Part shown: positions 22,801 to 35,784 of the stretch, one piece after another
Numbering within the stretch: position 1 is the stretch's first letter
Layout of the letters: each line of letters starts with the position of its first letter
Origin: Margaritifera margaritifera
Lineage: Eukaryota; Mollusca; Bivalvia; Unionida; Margaritiferidae
NCBI GenBank assembly: GCA_029931535.1
Contig: JAQPZY010001190.1
Location: 62,001 to 126,000 of the forward strand
Length of the DNA stretch: 64,000 nt
Direction: 5' to 3'
Made by a program: the position numbers and the translations under genes
The notes under the pieces: model-generated
The model's database searches: none
Seen by the model: only the letters and a program-made list of their open reading frames with translations
What the model was told of the DNA's origin: nothing

Positions 22801-24380
22801 ATACTGCAATAGAACGCACAACAAGATTCTTGCTTTGAAGTAATTTGTAACATAACATTTTACTAGTCATATGATTTCCTCAGAAAATGTGTGCATTTCT
22901 TTACCTTGATGAGTAAGATATATACCTGCACATGTAATAAATTATGTAAAATGAACAGAGACGACGAGACCACGTTTGTGACAGAATAAACTAAAGAGAA
23001 AATGTGAGAAGCTCGATGAAAATTAGCCCTGCTGTCAATCAATTTTGAATGCATAGCATATTCGAATGTTTGTACTTGTGAAGAAAAAGTGTGTATGAAT
23101 ATCTTATCCATACATAAAGAAACGCAAATCAAGACATGGCGACACTTACGTTTTATTTAATGGCATATTCTCGTGAAATTTCAAAACACATCACAATAGT
23201 CCATTTTTCGTTCATAATTGTGTCTGATAGTAAATAATGAAATGGTTCTTTGCGTTTCACTTGAATCTGTACAGAGTCTCTGTATATGCGTTCTCTGCAC
23301 CGTGTCCGTTGATACTATCAGTTCTTGTTGAAAACATCGTAAATGCTTCCAACAATAGCCTTGTTCATTACCGGAGTTATTAATCTGCTCTTAAATAAAT
23401 TGTGCTACCTCCAATACATCTGAATGAAATCTTCTCCGAAAAAGGCAATGAGAGCGCAGCGTTCCTTTCAGAATTCTCATACTGATTCATTATCCACGTA
23501 TCTGGGCTAGATAAAAAGGAATTTCTGAGTAACTCAATCACAAATGACAAAAAAGGTTGCACAAGAATGATGATAAGACCATTTGGTTTAGAATTAAAAG
23601 CATTTTACTATAATAGTATGACTCGCTGTTACTCTCAATGACGTGAGTTGTTGCTTTTACGGTAGTTAAGTCTTAATTACGACTTAGCGTCTCGTAATTA
23701 CTATATACCAAATCTTTGAGAGCGCAAAGATAAACCAATGATTTCGACGTGGCATTAATATGTTTCCGTATAAAACATACATGAAAGTCTATATTATTTA
23801 CTTCCTTGCAATAACACCAATTGACTAACAAAGCACCGACAGCTACACTGCACAAACATTAAAGTCCGTAAGATTTACTTCTTTGCAATAACGTCAATTG
23901 ACCAACAAAGCACCAATACATTGCACCAACGCCAAATTCGGTGAATCGACAGCTTTTACAGTAATGACGACCACGAGTACCACTCTTCGTCTATGAACTA
24001 TACTTGCAAAAAAATTTGAAAGATCAACACTTCATTCTCCTATTGGTTGGAAAAGTAAGTAAAATCAGGAAATTCTCGCGAAGTTTCCCATCAGATCAAT
24101 CAAGTAATATTAAAGTTAAAGAACACCCATGCACAACTTCACCGCTTGTTAGATAATAGCACAATTTATTTCCTTGCACTGAAACCATTTATCGCTTGGA
24201 AAAAGTGTTACATTTATTTCACATCACTGAGAGATATTAGTCACAATATCAGACATCTTCATCACGTCTTTGAGAAATCTGCCTTGTTGATAACTTGTCA
24301 CATCAGATCATCTAGTAAGGATAGTGTTAGGGTTCATTCGGATAGTAAAGTAAGTTAAGTAATACTGTTTATGCCCTATT
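22801..24380. other. Non-coding with a local 75-bp duplication
   Basis: At about 23797-23935 a segment containing TTGCAATAAC, CAATTGAC and CAACAAAGCACC is duplicated in tandem. At 23670-23760 lie inverted relics of the TGCCACGTCGAAATCA / GTAATTACGAG repeat found at 13727. No gene seen. Confidence 0.5.
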
Positions 24381-24470
24381 ATAATGCGTGGCAAAGTTTG
24401 AACAGCAAAGACCCAGATCGGCGGTCGCACAATGCATTGTCAGATCAATTTCTAAGCCATTCGCTGGATA
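24381..24470. mobile_element. Palindromic MITE relic
   Basis: AAGACCCAGATCGGCGGTCG and CACAATGCATTGTCAGATCA are a decayed hairpin arm of the MITE family. Terminal repeats are lost. Confidence 0.55.
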
Positions 24471-24699
24471 TTTTATGTGGAATGACGCATTAATTGACGG
24501 CAGATTTGTATCCACTCTGTTTGCACTTAGTTTCGTGCTATACACGGTTCTTCAATTTCATTTGCAATTGAAAACAAATGTGCTACATCTCTTCTTAGAT
24601 TAGAGACATGTATAAGTTGTCAATATAGTGGATCTCTCCAGCACGAAAGCCCAGAAATAACGTATCTGCATACAGGTTACAGTATCAGAATATCCATGT

Positions 24700-24865
24700 A
24701 GGTCTGGTTGGTATTTTACGGCACGGCAACACAAGTTGGCTATTTCGTGCAGAGGCACTTGGAGTAAAAGTGCCTTGCCCAAGGACACACGACGGTAACC
24801 GACCCAGGCTGATTCGATGGTATAATTGGTCACAAGACCTTTACGCTAACCCAACTACTGAACCA
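24700..24865 (-). mobile_element. tRNA-derived SINE, second copy
   Basis: On the minus strand the order is a degenerate tRNA-like head (TTCAGTAGTTGGGTTAGCG), a damaged B box (CATCGAATC), then CCTTGGGCAAGGCACTTTTA. It abuts a long TA tract at its head, beyond 24865. Confidence 0.6.
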
Positions 24866-24988
<123 letters not shown>

Positions 24989-25009
24989 ATCGCCCAACTG
25001 CGAATAGAT

Positions 25010-25125
25010 TAGATATAGATCTGACGCGGCATAATGTACTGGTAGATTAGGGTCTGCCTAGATCGCGTAGTCTCCAATCTGCAGGCGCATAATGCAACAG
25101 TATGTCTGAGTCTACCCTGTGCTCT
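25010..25125. mobile_element. Palindromic MITE relic
   Basis: GGCATAATGTACTGGTAGAT with TAGGGTCTGCC, and CTGCAGGCGCATAATGCAAC with GAGTCTACC, are two decayed hairpin arms of the MITE family in the usual order. Ends are not recognisable. Confidence 0.55.
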
Positions 25126-25482
25126 TTACACAAAAGAAAAATACGATACAATTTTGTTTCATGAGAGTAAATGATGCTATTATTCTTTGCAAATGCAAAT
25201 GTGTGAAGAATAAAAAAAAACTGCGCTGCATCTCTCCTCTATATGTGTGAGAGATCCATTAACTTGTCAAAATATCGGAAATGTACAAGACTGTGTGTAT
25301 ACAATAATTGCTGTAACTACAGCTGATGATACTCATTATACCACAAGAAATATCAAGCTCAAATAAGACACTTGTGAATGATTGCCTCATTATAATGTAC
25401 TTCAATATTCAAAGTAGTGAAGAAAAAAATATGCAAAAGAAGAATATGCATCACCTCTCATCTGTCGTTTTTTTTTTACTTA
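25126..25482. other. Non-coding, nothing recognised
   Basis: AT-rich DNA between a MITE relic and MITE copy 5. Confidence 0.5.
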
Positions 25483-25690
25483 CCGTCTATACTCGCGTAT
25501 ACCAACTGCAAACTGCATAGACCTAGATCTACCGTCGCATAATGCACCGGCAGATCAGGGTCTACGTTATTCGTTCTACTGATTAGTCCTTACTAACTGC
25601 ATAGACCAGATCTGCCGGCGCATTATGCGACGGCAGATCTAGGTCTATGCAGTTTGCAGTTGGTATCGATTTATACGCGAGTACATACGG
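25483..25690. mobile_element. Palindromic MITE, copy 5, with a chimeric arm
   Basis: TA-flanked, CCGTCTATACTCGCGTATAC to CGCGAGTACATACGG. The first arm begins with the CTGCAT-type half (AACTGCATAGACCTAGATCT) but closes with the CAACAT-type half (AGATCAGGGTCTACGTTATT). The second arm is the normal CTGCAT palindrome. Confidence 0.88.
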
Positions 25691-25934
25691 TATCGCATAC
25701 CCGTGGATGATAGATTCCGAAATTCATTCAATATCACTATTTAAATTCATGTATTATGTAATTTAAGTCACTTTATTGAACATATGTAGATCACTTGTTA
25801 TGATGTGCCCTTTATTTATCACGTGTTAATTATCTATTTCTTTAGCACCCCATCTTTTAAAATAACGAGATTGGAAGACGCATATGAACAAAACAGTTAT
25901 TTTTCCTGTTCTTCTCTGCAAAACTAAAGTAGTG

Positions 25935-26335
25935 TACTCCGAACGGTGTCCATTGGAATCGTGTCCTCCAAATGGTCTCCATTGGATTAGTGCTTTTCAA
26001 ACGGTCTCCGTGGAGTACTTCCCGACAAACAGTCTTCATTGGAGTAGTGCCCTCGAAACGGTTTCCATTCTCCATTGGAGTAGTGTCCTCGACACTGTCT
26101 CCATTAGCGTAGTGCCCACCAAATGGTCTTCATTGGAGAAGTGCATTCACAAACGGTCTTCATTGGAGTAGTGCCCTCCAAACGGTCTTCATTAAAGTAG
26201 TGCATTCCAAACGGTCTTCATTGGAGTAGTGCATTCCAAACGGTCTTCATTGGAGTAGTGCATTCCAAACGGTCTTCATTGGAGTAGTGCATTCCAAACG
26301 GTCTTCATTGGAGTAGTGCCCTACAAACGGTCTCC
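25935..26335. repeat. Minisatellite, 29-bp unit, about 13 copies
   Basis: Units of CCAAACGGTCTTCATTGGAG followed by TAGTGCATT. The left part is diverged (GTCTCC, GTGTCC variants) and the right part (26150-26320) nearly homogeneous, which suggests expansion from the right side. Confidence 0.93.
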
Positions 26336-27834
26336 CTGTTGAGGACAACTGTATAACTGCCATAACTGGAACTGCCATCATCGTATGGTAAGAGGGGCAT
26401 TAAATCACTTCTGTTACTGATGATGTACAATACATTTCTTGCAGGTTTAGTAGTAACATTACTTTTAATGAGGTATTTACATGTTCCGTTTTGTTTGTTA
26501 GAGAAGGATTGTCCATGTTTCAATGCCCCATATTAGCAACGATTGTAGGTTTTTATCATCGCCCTATTCATGCTGAATGATACAATCACGTACAAGTCCT
26601 CAGTACCTAACATTAGGCAGATAACTATATGCTAGAACCTGCAGTAAGTTGCATAGTTTACAAAATAGGACTTAAAATCCATTTTCTTTGTTTAAGTAAA
26701 GCTAAGTCATGACATTTTGCATTGATTACCTCAGAGGAAAACAAAAAACATGTTTCCAAGGAGGACAGGGACTCCTTCAAAGAAGTCACTCATTAACAAA
26801 TGTTCTTTGCTGCCTTAAAAAGAACAGCTACGAAGCGAAAGGAGGCGAATGACTACTCAAGCTGATCTTGTGATAAGGTGTTACGATCAGGTAGCTTTTT
26901 GAGAAATTCAGAGCAAACATTATCAACTTAGAGCAATTAGTCCATATTGGGTGACCACCATCTTACTGAGACAGCCACAAGCACAAACGTTTCAGAAACA
27001 CGAATAAACCACAAAAATATATAATAATAGTGATACAATCACAATAAACATTTTCTCTTTTGAGACAAAAATCCAATATTAACTTTTCGGAGAGGGAGAA
27101 TAGAGTTTGAATGCCGAAAAATGATGGCTGGTATTAAGAAAATTTCGATATGAACCAAAATCATGTGCAAAATTATAATTATGGTCTGTGTAAATTATGG
27201 CATATAAGCAACTATCACCTATGCAAAGTATGTCTCCAGTAATGTTGATATTACGTGGCTATAATAAAAAGTCAAAATCACTTGATGCCGAAGGAGACCA
27301 CCGTGAAGTGTGAAATAAATCAGGTTTTTTGCCACAATAACACATTTGCACATATTTCAGTGCTTGAGTAGGATAGGTTAAGAACAATAACGATAATTCA
27401 GTTTATTGACCATAAACTCAATATATATTGAAATATAACATTCCTTTTGTGTCGCGGGTTGAATTAAAGAATAGATGATTTCCTCACGGAAGCTCAAAAC
27501 TATCCAAGAATCGTGCTCTCGAAGCCAATCAGAGTAAAACAAGCTCACGATAATAAAAAAAACAAATATTAGCAATATCATATGTAGGTGCAAATGAACG
27601 CAAAATAGAGGAACACGACCATGAGTATTTAAAATGTATCTTGTTAGTTGAAATATTTTCTAAACACGGTGTCACGCGCTTGAAAACAGTATCAACATGG
27701 TTGACTAAGAACGCTTTTGCAACGAGTTTGATGAGAACAAAACTCGGACTGGCGGCAGAAGCAGGGCGAATACCAAGCCTCTGAACGATTAACAAGTATA
27801 GTGTCAACAGCGGCTACCAGCCAATTCGTGGAGG
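26336..27834. other. Unassigned, a few protein-like minus-strand frames
   Basis: Minus-strand frames at 26305-26523 and 27529-27807 have non-repetitive composition, but I recognise no family. Otherwise AT-rich and featureless. Confidence 0.3.
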
Positions 27835-28560
27835 TGAATGGGACCCGAACGTGTATGCGTTTGATCATTCAAGGTAACACAACATTGACTACTTCACACA
27901 TGGCAGCGAAGCTAACCACGGTTTTTTGTATGTTATGCTGGATAAGTCGCAAGGCCTTACCCAAGCCGGGGTAGAGCGTCTCAATGAAAGCGTTCTAGAG
28001 TAAGTTTGGGCAATCCTAGGCTCACAAATCAAAATGCTTGCCTCCATAGTGGGGTCGGGAAAGTCCTTTACTGTACAAAAACAGTTTCTTGCAAACGTAG
28101 AATATATGGCCGACCAAGCTGAGAACCCCCCAATCTGTTAAATAAGTACAAGTTATTGCTTGGACACTCCAAAAGCAGCTAGATGACGTCGTTGGTGGAG
28201 GCCTCTACATGAGGCCCAACTGACACGGAGCGGTAAAGTTGGCTCCCATGAGGGGTATAATAACGAGTTTCTTATAGCAGACGACAACATAGCGATAGAC
28301 ACCAACGTCAATAAGGATGGCCGTACAACTGCCCGCCGCTCAGGTCCAAAGAAAGCCCCAACAACCGCAGCCTACGAAGTGTAAAGAGGTCGGCTTTCAC
28401 CCAGACGGGCAAGCTGCAGCAACCGCACAAACCAGCACGAGTGCGAGCACAATGCAAAATATCAGACGTCGAGAAAAGAAGAAGACCATGAAGCCAATAA
28501 AAGGGCACTTGTCATTGGCAGATTCTTGCCGAGGGTTGAATCCTCGTGGATAATGTGGCC
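27835..28560 (+). pseudogene. Decayed coding block, unknown (plus strand)
   Basis: The DNA here is visibly richer in G and C than the flanks. One plus-strand frame reads through HGSEANHGFLYVMLDKSQGL and ASIVGSGKSFTVQKQFLAN, the latter with a GSGKS phosphate-binding-like motif, with scattered stops, and ends near 28382. An overlapping frame, 28317-28553, is rich in Gln, Thr, Ala and Lys. I do not recognise the protein. The neighbouring blocks suggest that all belong to one inserted multi-gene element. Confidence 0.35.
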
Positions 28561-28779
28561 AATAAGCTCCCGGATAGCGGTAAATTGGTTGCGGAGCCTT
28601 CCTCGTAACTTATGTATCGCCTGGGAAAAGCCATAAAGTTTTTTTGTCTTGCAGCTGCTTGCACTGAGTTACCCTAGGATAGTTCTATGGCTTTGTTAAA
28701 AGCGTCTATGTATCTTTTTATTTCGTTAGTTTTAGAGGCATTGTTTGCAAGCGCACCTTTGTGAGTTTGCCTTGTTGAG

Positions 28780-29322
28780 GACAGGGAGCTCCATCATCGG
28801 GAGCCTATTGGGCTCCTGCGCCGCCACCCCCTTGGGCACCTCTAGAACCTCGAATAACTTAGCATCTGTGTACCCCCTCGTGACCGCCGTGTTGTCGCGT
28901 GGCTGACCACTGGTCGCAGCTGTTCTGTTGAAAGATTTTTATTTTATGGGCCGGCTATAGTCTTTTTCTGGCGAGGAAATAAAGTATGGTACAGCTTTTC
29001 CTGTGCTCTCATTCTCAAGTCAAGCCATATGTTTTGCCTCCAGAGCATTAATTCGCTCGGTATAGTCGGCATAGACGGGTCTTGTTTTTAGGCCGTTATG
29101 CTTACGAAAATTATTAACACGCCCGTCGCGAATTTCATTCACAGCTGCCGTTGAATCGTCTCTACGGAGGGTTTGTAGTCGGCTTTCCAACTCCTGCGTT
29201 TTATGGTCAGCATCGGAAGGACCGGTAAACGAAGTTTGCACTATTTTATCACGCTGATTAAGATCAGTCACCGGCACATGGCGTTCCCCCGGTTAGTCAT
29301 TTCCAAGTCTTCTTCAACCATG
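28780..29322 (-). pseudogene. Decayed coding block, possible coiled coil (minus strand)
   Basis: From an ATG near 29322 a minus-strand frame (MVEEDLEM) passes through a one-base slip into the 85-codon frame 29277-29020, which is rich in Glu, Arg, Asp and Gln with hydrophobic spacing (TQELESRLQTLRRDD, ERINALEAK) that could form a coiled coil. Beyond a stop it continues in coding-like sequence to about 28780. It is divergent to the plus-strand block at 29470, as in viral or Polinton-like gene maps. No family recognised. Confidence 0.35.
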
Positions 29323-29469
29323 GTGATGTAGCTATGCTCGTTTATTGAATACAGCGCGGAGCACCATTGTTGTGACTAACAACCCAAGCCCATAGACGAA
29401 AAGCAGATGCTTACTATCAGATTTCCTAACTTGTCAGCAACGATGTTATTGCGCCCGGAACCAACATGC

Positions 29470-30535
29470 TGGTATTCAGAATTGCTTTGAGTGGCGGCAA
29501 AGCAACGCCGTTTGGCGCCAATCATATAATCGTGACAACCTGGGTCGCGCCATCGTCAACAAGATAAGTGCTAAGCTCGATGACAATGTGCTGCCTACCA
29601 TTGTCGATGCCAACATCTGGGTAGCTTACAAAGTTCTTTGGCTGATTGAACAAGAGAGAAAAAAGTCGGTCTACCATGGGATCCAGAACACCAACACTGC
29701 CGTTATACGTGTTGGCGCTGACAATGTCGTTGCCACTATCCAGCCCGATGCGTCTATCGCAGCCGCTCTTCAAAACCGCTTCTTTTGTGCCGATCGATTT
29801 CGAGCTGCTAAATGACCACATGCCGTACTACCAGTCCGGCCACTCAGACGTTTGAATTGACGTTCAAAACACCTACGGCAGGGTGATCCAAAGCATTAAC
29901 AGAGGGGCAAGCTACGCCATCAGTGGCTTTTCTCTAAAGTCTGACTTTGTCAACAATTCAGTGTTTGCTTGCCAAATCTAAAATGAATATCTTGGCAGAG
30001 TGGCCTATAATAATCAAGAGTGCTGCCCCACTGCGTGATGGGGGTAAACTAGAGCGACACTACTTTAAATGTAAACCTTAACACACCAACCAAATGCCTT
30101 AAAGCCGTAATTTTACTCTTTGAGGACCCCTTCATCAACAAAGTGTCGGTGACGATCGAAGGCGTCCCCAACCAGGTATATGCGCAGGGGTAAGGCGAGA
30201 TATCAGCAGTGGGGAGAGGCGTTAAAAATAATGTTAAAGGAATCTACCAAGGACGCGGAGCTTCCGTCAATAGACATTGGTGATTCTTACCAAAACAAGT
30301 TTGCCTTTGTCATCGACATGAAGTCAATGGAAGACCACACTGTCCACGGCTCAAGAAGGCGCATCGAAAACGCGAGCGAAGGCGTAACGCTACAAATAGA
30401 AAAACAACACACACACACACAAAGTATAGGCCACAGGCGTGTTGAACGCGTACATATAGATCAAAATGGACGCTCAGCTCAACATACAAAATTGCCAGTT
30501 TCTGTCAGCCATGTGGTAATATGTGCGGGGTTTTG
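29470..30535 (+). pseudogene. Decayed virus-like or large-transposon gene, candidate structural protein
   Basis: Segments in shifting plus-strand frames cover about 350 codons: from GRAIVNKISAKLDDNVLPTI near 29545, through a frame change near 29780, to pieces around 30115-30250 and SRRRIENASEGVTLQIEK near 30352. There are several stops, at least two frame changes and a CA-repeat insertion near 30405. It resembles a family of large unannotated proteins repeated in invertebrate genomes that I associate with endogenous virus-like or Polinton-type elements. Assignment as a capsid-type protein is only a suggestion from memory of the family and was not tested. It is not functional as it stands. Confidence 0.4.
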
Positions 30536-30961
30536 ATAACTTACAGCCACACAGCGCCATAATCTTGAGGTAGAGATCGTGGTAGTCTCCGAGGCTTCGG
30601 TAGCCATATGTCTTCCGCACACACACACTGCGCGTGCTCGTACTCTTTTTCAGACATTCCGGACCCTTTTAAATGGCTGTAGAAGGCATCAATCGGTGGA
30701 AGCTGATTTCCTCAAATTTCTCCTACCTGCTCATGTACTCGTACGGATAGAATCCTTTTCTCTGCAGCAATGGCATCTCGCTGTCATCTATGCAACTGGA
30801 AATTTCGACTTTGTAACTCGAAAATTCGACTTAGTATCTCGGCATTTCGAGAAAATAAGTCCACATTTTCAGATAATGACTCTTACTACTTTGTGCAGAT
30901 ACACACACTTTAAGAAGTAATGGTCACAACATGGAGGACTCGCGGTAAACACTTTACAAGA
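30536..30961. other. Non-coding with palindromic repeat relics
   Basis: Around 30795-30850 are GAAATTTCGACTTTGTAACT and CGACTTAGTATCTCGGCATT, single decayed units of the 21-bp palindromic repeat that forms an array at 41985-42305. Confidence 0.55.
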
Positions 30962-31860
30962 TTTATTTCCGATTAGGTCTTACAAATCAAGAAATATTAT
31001 ATTGTTTTGCGGCTCAACACAGACTTGTACTTAGCATACGAACTTTAAAAAGGATGGCCAAAAGGCGTGGTTTGTACAGGAGGAAAAAATACTCTAACAT
31101 TTTAGATGTCACCATGTTTATGTTGATCGAAATTGGAGGCTCAGGGCGATGACACGGATACCGATGGATGCATTCCAAATGTATCCACAATGGATTACTT
31201 GTTTCTCAGATAACAGTACGATTACTCCAAGGATTAGTTTATCCTAAAGGTGTCCAAGCAAGACTAAGTAAACGACTTCGCCGACATCAGTATCGCTGTC
31301 CTGGACCGAACGCAATTTGGCATATTGATGGGTACAATAAATTAAAACATTTTGGAATAGCTATTCATGGATGTACGGACGGATTTTCGAGGCTAGTGAT
31401 ATGTATGGAAGCAAGGAATACAAACAATAATCCCAGAGTAATCGCATGATATATCATCGGAGCGATGAAAAACAAAAACGGATGTTCAGAGAGAATCCGA
31501 TCAGATGCCGGAACAGAAAATGTTCATGTCCAACAAATTACAATTTTCTTGCGAAGTGAACATGTGGACAGATATGCTGGAATACAAAACTTTATTTACG
31601 GACGTAGTACAAGTAATCAAAGAATAGAAGGTTGGTAGGGTATGCTACGAAAAGAGGTTATAGGCTTTTGGATTGACTTGTTTAAGCGGCTCCACGATGA
31701 CGGTTACTTCTACGGCGATTACCAGGACAGAAATCCGATTCAGTTTTGTTTTATGGATCTCATTCAGTTAAGTAGTTTGATCAATCAATCAGTCAATCAA
31801 TTAATCAATCAAACAGTCAATCCATCATTCATTCATTCATTCAGTTTATTGAATGATTAA
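30962..31860 (+). pseudogene. Integrase-core (DDE) transposase-like gene with three stops
   Basis: One continuous plus-strand frame of about 300 codons, broken only by TGA 31150-31152, TGA 31447-31449 and TAG 31636-31638, with no frameshift seen. Order of motifs: helix-turn-helix-like LSIRTLKRMAKRRGLYRRKK, GYRWMHSKCIHNGLLV, basic RLSKRLRRHQYRCPGPN, IWHIDGYNKLKHFGIAIHG (first Asp), IRSDAGTENVH (second Asp), GRSTSNQRIEGW (Glu) and IQFCFMDLIQ. D, D and E are all present. Such proteins are widespread in animals as uncharacterised integrase-core proteins, probably transposase-derived. The start is uncertain: there is no clear ATG, and an upstream exon is possible. The tail after 31770 runs into Ser/Asn-rich repeats. 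Confidence 0.75.
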
Positions 31861-32525
<665 letters not shown>

Positions 32526-32794
32526 CATTCATTTGTCTTACTTTCAGGAACTAATAAAAGCATTCATGATAATATTATGTTTTTCTATGTAACAAAATAG
32601 AATTAAATAAATCCACATTTCCAGAACATGAATAAGGTATATTTTATTTTTTTTTATTTTTTTTTTTAGAATCATGCAATAAATAATACAAGGGTATTTA
32701 ACGATTTGAAACTGAAAAACAATATCATGGTTTTCAAAGTTACTGTCTAGGCTTGATTTTTTTTATATCATTAGATCTTATGATGGATCCTTTA

Positions 32795-32945
32795 GAGTAC
32801 TTTAAACACATTATTAGCAAACGGGATCAAACTGCCTTTCCCAAGGATACATAGAAGCAGCTTACTTAGGCTGACCTGCACAGATATTGAATCCTACCTC
32901 TTTGGATTACAATTTGACGTACTACGAACGGAACTACTGCGGCTC
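32795..32945 (-). mobile_element. SINE relic, third copy
   Basis: On the minus strand there are a GCCGCAGTAGTTCCGTTCGT-like head, a damaged B box GGATTCAATA and the body phrase CCTTGGGAAAGGCAGTTT. It is more decayed than the copy at 7735-7927. Confidence 0.5.
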
Positions 32946-33900
32946 CCAAATAAGACCGAAAAGGCTGTGATTTCTTATTTTAATTGAAAAACACACAGAA
33001 AATCATTCTCAATTACGTGCAATACCAAAGATTTGTCAACTCCCTATATTACATTTATGCAATGTGTAACCAAGCTGTGTTGTTAAATTAGTACTGAATC
33101 AATGTTTTATACTCTGACACGCTGCATCACCGTTTGCATGTTTTTTGAACACGGAACTCTAGATCTACAAAATAGTACATTGTCCCGAGCCACGGATGAT
33201 ACTCCGCTACTCTTCTTCATCACCACTGGCCGCCTGTGCAGAGATTTCCTCGTTTTTCACGAGTACGCATACACAAAAACACAATGTAACAATCTCCTAC
33301 ACTTCAATGGAAATGCCCGATTTATTATTCGATCAATGACTGTGCTTGGAAGAGAAACTTTGATTCGCTCATTCAAACAGTATGAAAGGTCAGTTTAATC
33401 ACTATTGCGAGAACATTTTGCTCGCGCTCACAGTGATTGGTTAAGCAGGCTTATGCATATTGATTAGAAATGGGGAAATCACAGACGACCACTTGTGATA
33501 AAGGAGCGTAGCGGATAATCGACCATGGCTTGCGACAATGCTAATAGTATTACAAATCATATCCAATGCTAATTAAGTATTGCATATCACAAAATGGCCT
33601 TACATCACAAAATATTTTGTCTCATTAAAAAAAATCATTATCTAAATATACAAAGGTTTGCATGAACTACAATCTTTGAAAAACAGCCATGAAAATCACT
33701 CTTGGTACTCTGATTGATAATTATCATAACATATATTAAATGAATTTAACCGCAACAAAATATGAATACATACCATTGCTGGCCTCGTCATTCATAAAGC
33801 AATATAACTGTTAAAATATAAACTATTGACTAAAGATATACGTCACAAGTCCAGGAATATTGTCTCTCCACAAGGTTTTTCATACTCCCTTTTAATAAGA
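32946..33900. other. Non-coding, nothing recognised
   Basis: AT-rich. The plus-strand frame 33102-33398 shows no recognisable domain. Confidence 0.45.
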
Positions 33901-34335
33901 GTACAGTAAACGGCACAGTATACACCTGCCCACTGTTTAATAGTCCTCTATATACATAACTTAACTTTTATGCAAAAACCACATTTCTTCTTCCAATCAC
34001 ATTGACCTAGACCTTTGACCTTTTGACCCTAAAATCAATAGGCTTCTTCCCTACCCCAAGGGTTAGCCATCCACAAAGTTTGGTCTAGGTCTGTGATGTA
34101 AAAACTAATGCTATATTGCAGAAGCCATTTGTCTTCTTTCAGTCATCGTGACCTTGGCCTTTGACCCCAACATTTATTGGCTTTTTCTTTACCCTAAGTG
34201 CAAGCAATTCACAAAGTTTGGTAATTATAGATGGTGGAGAACTCAAGTCATTGGGCGGAAACGAAATTGGTAACAGACAGAGAGACTGACGGACATCATA
34301 ACGTAATAATCTCCGCCCTATAGCGGGCGAATAAA
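33901..34335. mobile_element. Terminal-inverted-repeat element with GACCTTTGACC motifs, copy 1
   Basis: Starts near ACAGTAAACGGCACAGTATA and ends CCGCCCTATAGCGGGCGAAT, whose terminal hairpin resembles the left end when inverted. Inside, TGACCTAGACCTTTGACCTT and TTTTGACCC, then GTGACCTTGGCCTTTGACCC, stand in two related halves, followed by TGGTAACAGACAGAGAGACT. The same layout recurs at 39241-39668. No coding capacity. Confidence 0.7.
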
Positions 34336-35784
34336 AAGATGGAGCGGTTGGAGTAACCTGTCAGTGCAAACATGGTAGCTTTTTCAGTTATTTTTACTAT
34401 AGAATACGAAACGATCTCAGGAATATATACATGAGCAAGACAATTAGGCAGTTTTGTGGTGAAAAGGATACAAAACTCCTGAAGATATCTGCTGCAAACT
34501 TTCTCAGATTCTGTTTCATTGATATTTGGTTCATTTAAAATTATGAACTAATCATGGGCTAAGTTAATTCTTGTTTATATCAACAAATGGAACATTTTCA
34601 GTGCAAATTTTTAGTCAGCTGATAAATCTCAAAAACGGCTAGAGAAAATTGTGGAGGACAAATAATCATTGTAAGTATCGTTCCTAAGCACATTAGCTTG
34701 TTTATTGTCCAGTGGAAAAAGGAACATAAGATTGCAGAACTTCTCGTCCCGAAAGGATAACGATTTAGCATAAAGAATATAAAGAAGATATTTACACATA
34801 AACACAATTCCCCTCGCCAACAGGAGCTCATTAGTGCATTTGACAATATACAGACCTGTCAGGATGATTAAATTTACACTATTACATGTACCGGAAAATA
34901 CAAGCGTCACTCGTGCACACAAATTAAGTCAGAGAAAACTACTGATACATCCACACAGAGTTTGCGTAGTCTAAATATAATCGGGTCGAAGATAATAGAG
35001 GGGCAACAAATGAATAACGGCAAATAAAAAGTCAGTCAACCGTGAAAGTCAGGTCATTGTCACCTATTTTTGTATACTGTATTCATGTCTTTGAGATGCA
35101 TCCCCAAAGCATTGTAAAGTGTCAGAGCAAAATAGAGTCCAAAAGACTGAGTTTATAACAAACGTGTGACAAAGGAGTACATGAACAAACATATCGGAAT
35201 GAAAAAAGAAACAAAGTGGAGGAAATAGCATATCTTCTCGCAACTTTGCTGGGGAGGGAAAGACAAACTTTTTAAAAAGAAGATAAAAGCTATTTTTTTA
35301 GTCTTAACAAAGGGCTTCTTTCACCACGGTCACCACGGTCTACTTGCTCGACATCCAATTTACATATGCTACATTATGCCCCAATAACAAATTCATAACA
35401 CACTTTATGGTGAGTTATGCAAAATCAAAAAAACTAATATATCATATAAAAAAAATGAAAATACTGTAAACACAGTCAAAGAAAGGTTTGTGGGCACTTA
35501 ACGTCTCGCTTGGGACTTCCACCTAGTCAACTTTTGTAACTTTGGAATCCATAACCTTCCCAAGACCTAGGAATACGCGTAATGGCACATTTCCAAACTA
35601 GATATATTTCACATTGCAGGTGAAAACAACTTTAAAATGTTCTAAGGACATAAGGAAAATAACCTCTACTTGAGGAAAGACAGTGCGATTTGTACTTCGA
35701 AGTAACATGTACAAAATGTTTGTAGCCAATACCAAAAAAGAAGATGCGAAAAAGAGTTGTATGGCATTAAAGAAAGAAAATTAC
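34336..35784. other. Non-coding, nothing recognised
   Basis: AT-rich intergenic DNA with a minus-strand frame at 34598-34922 lacking recognisable features. It lies downstream (3') of the HECT-like pseudogene. Confidence 0.45.

Noticed and set aside
28308..28508. Minus-strand Leu/Cys-rich frame
   Set aside because: It overlaps the more coding-like plus-strand frames and has no recognisable feature.
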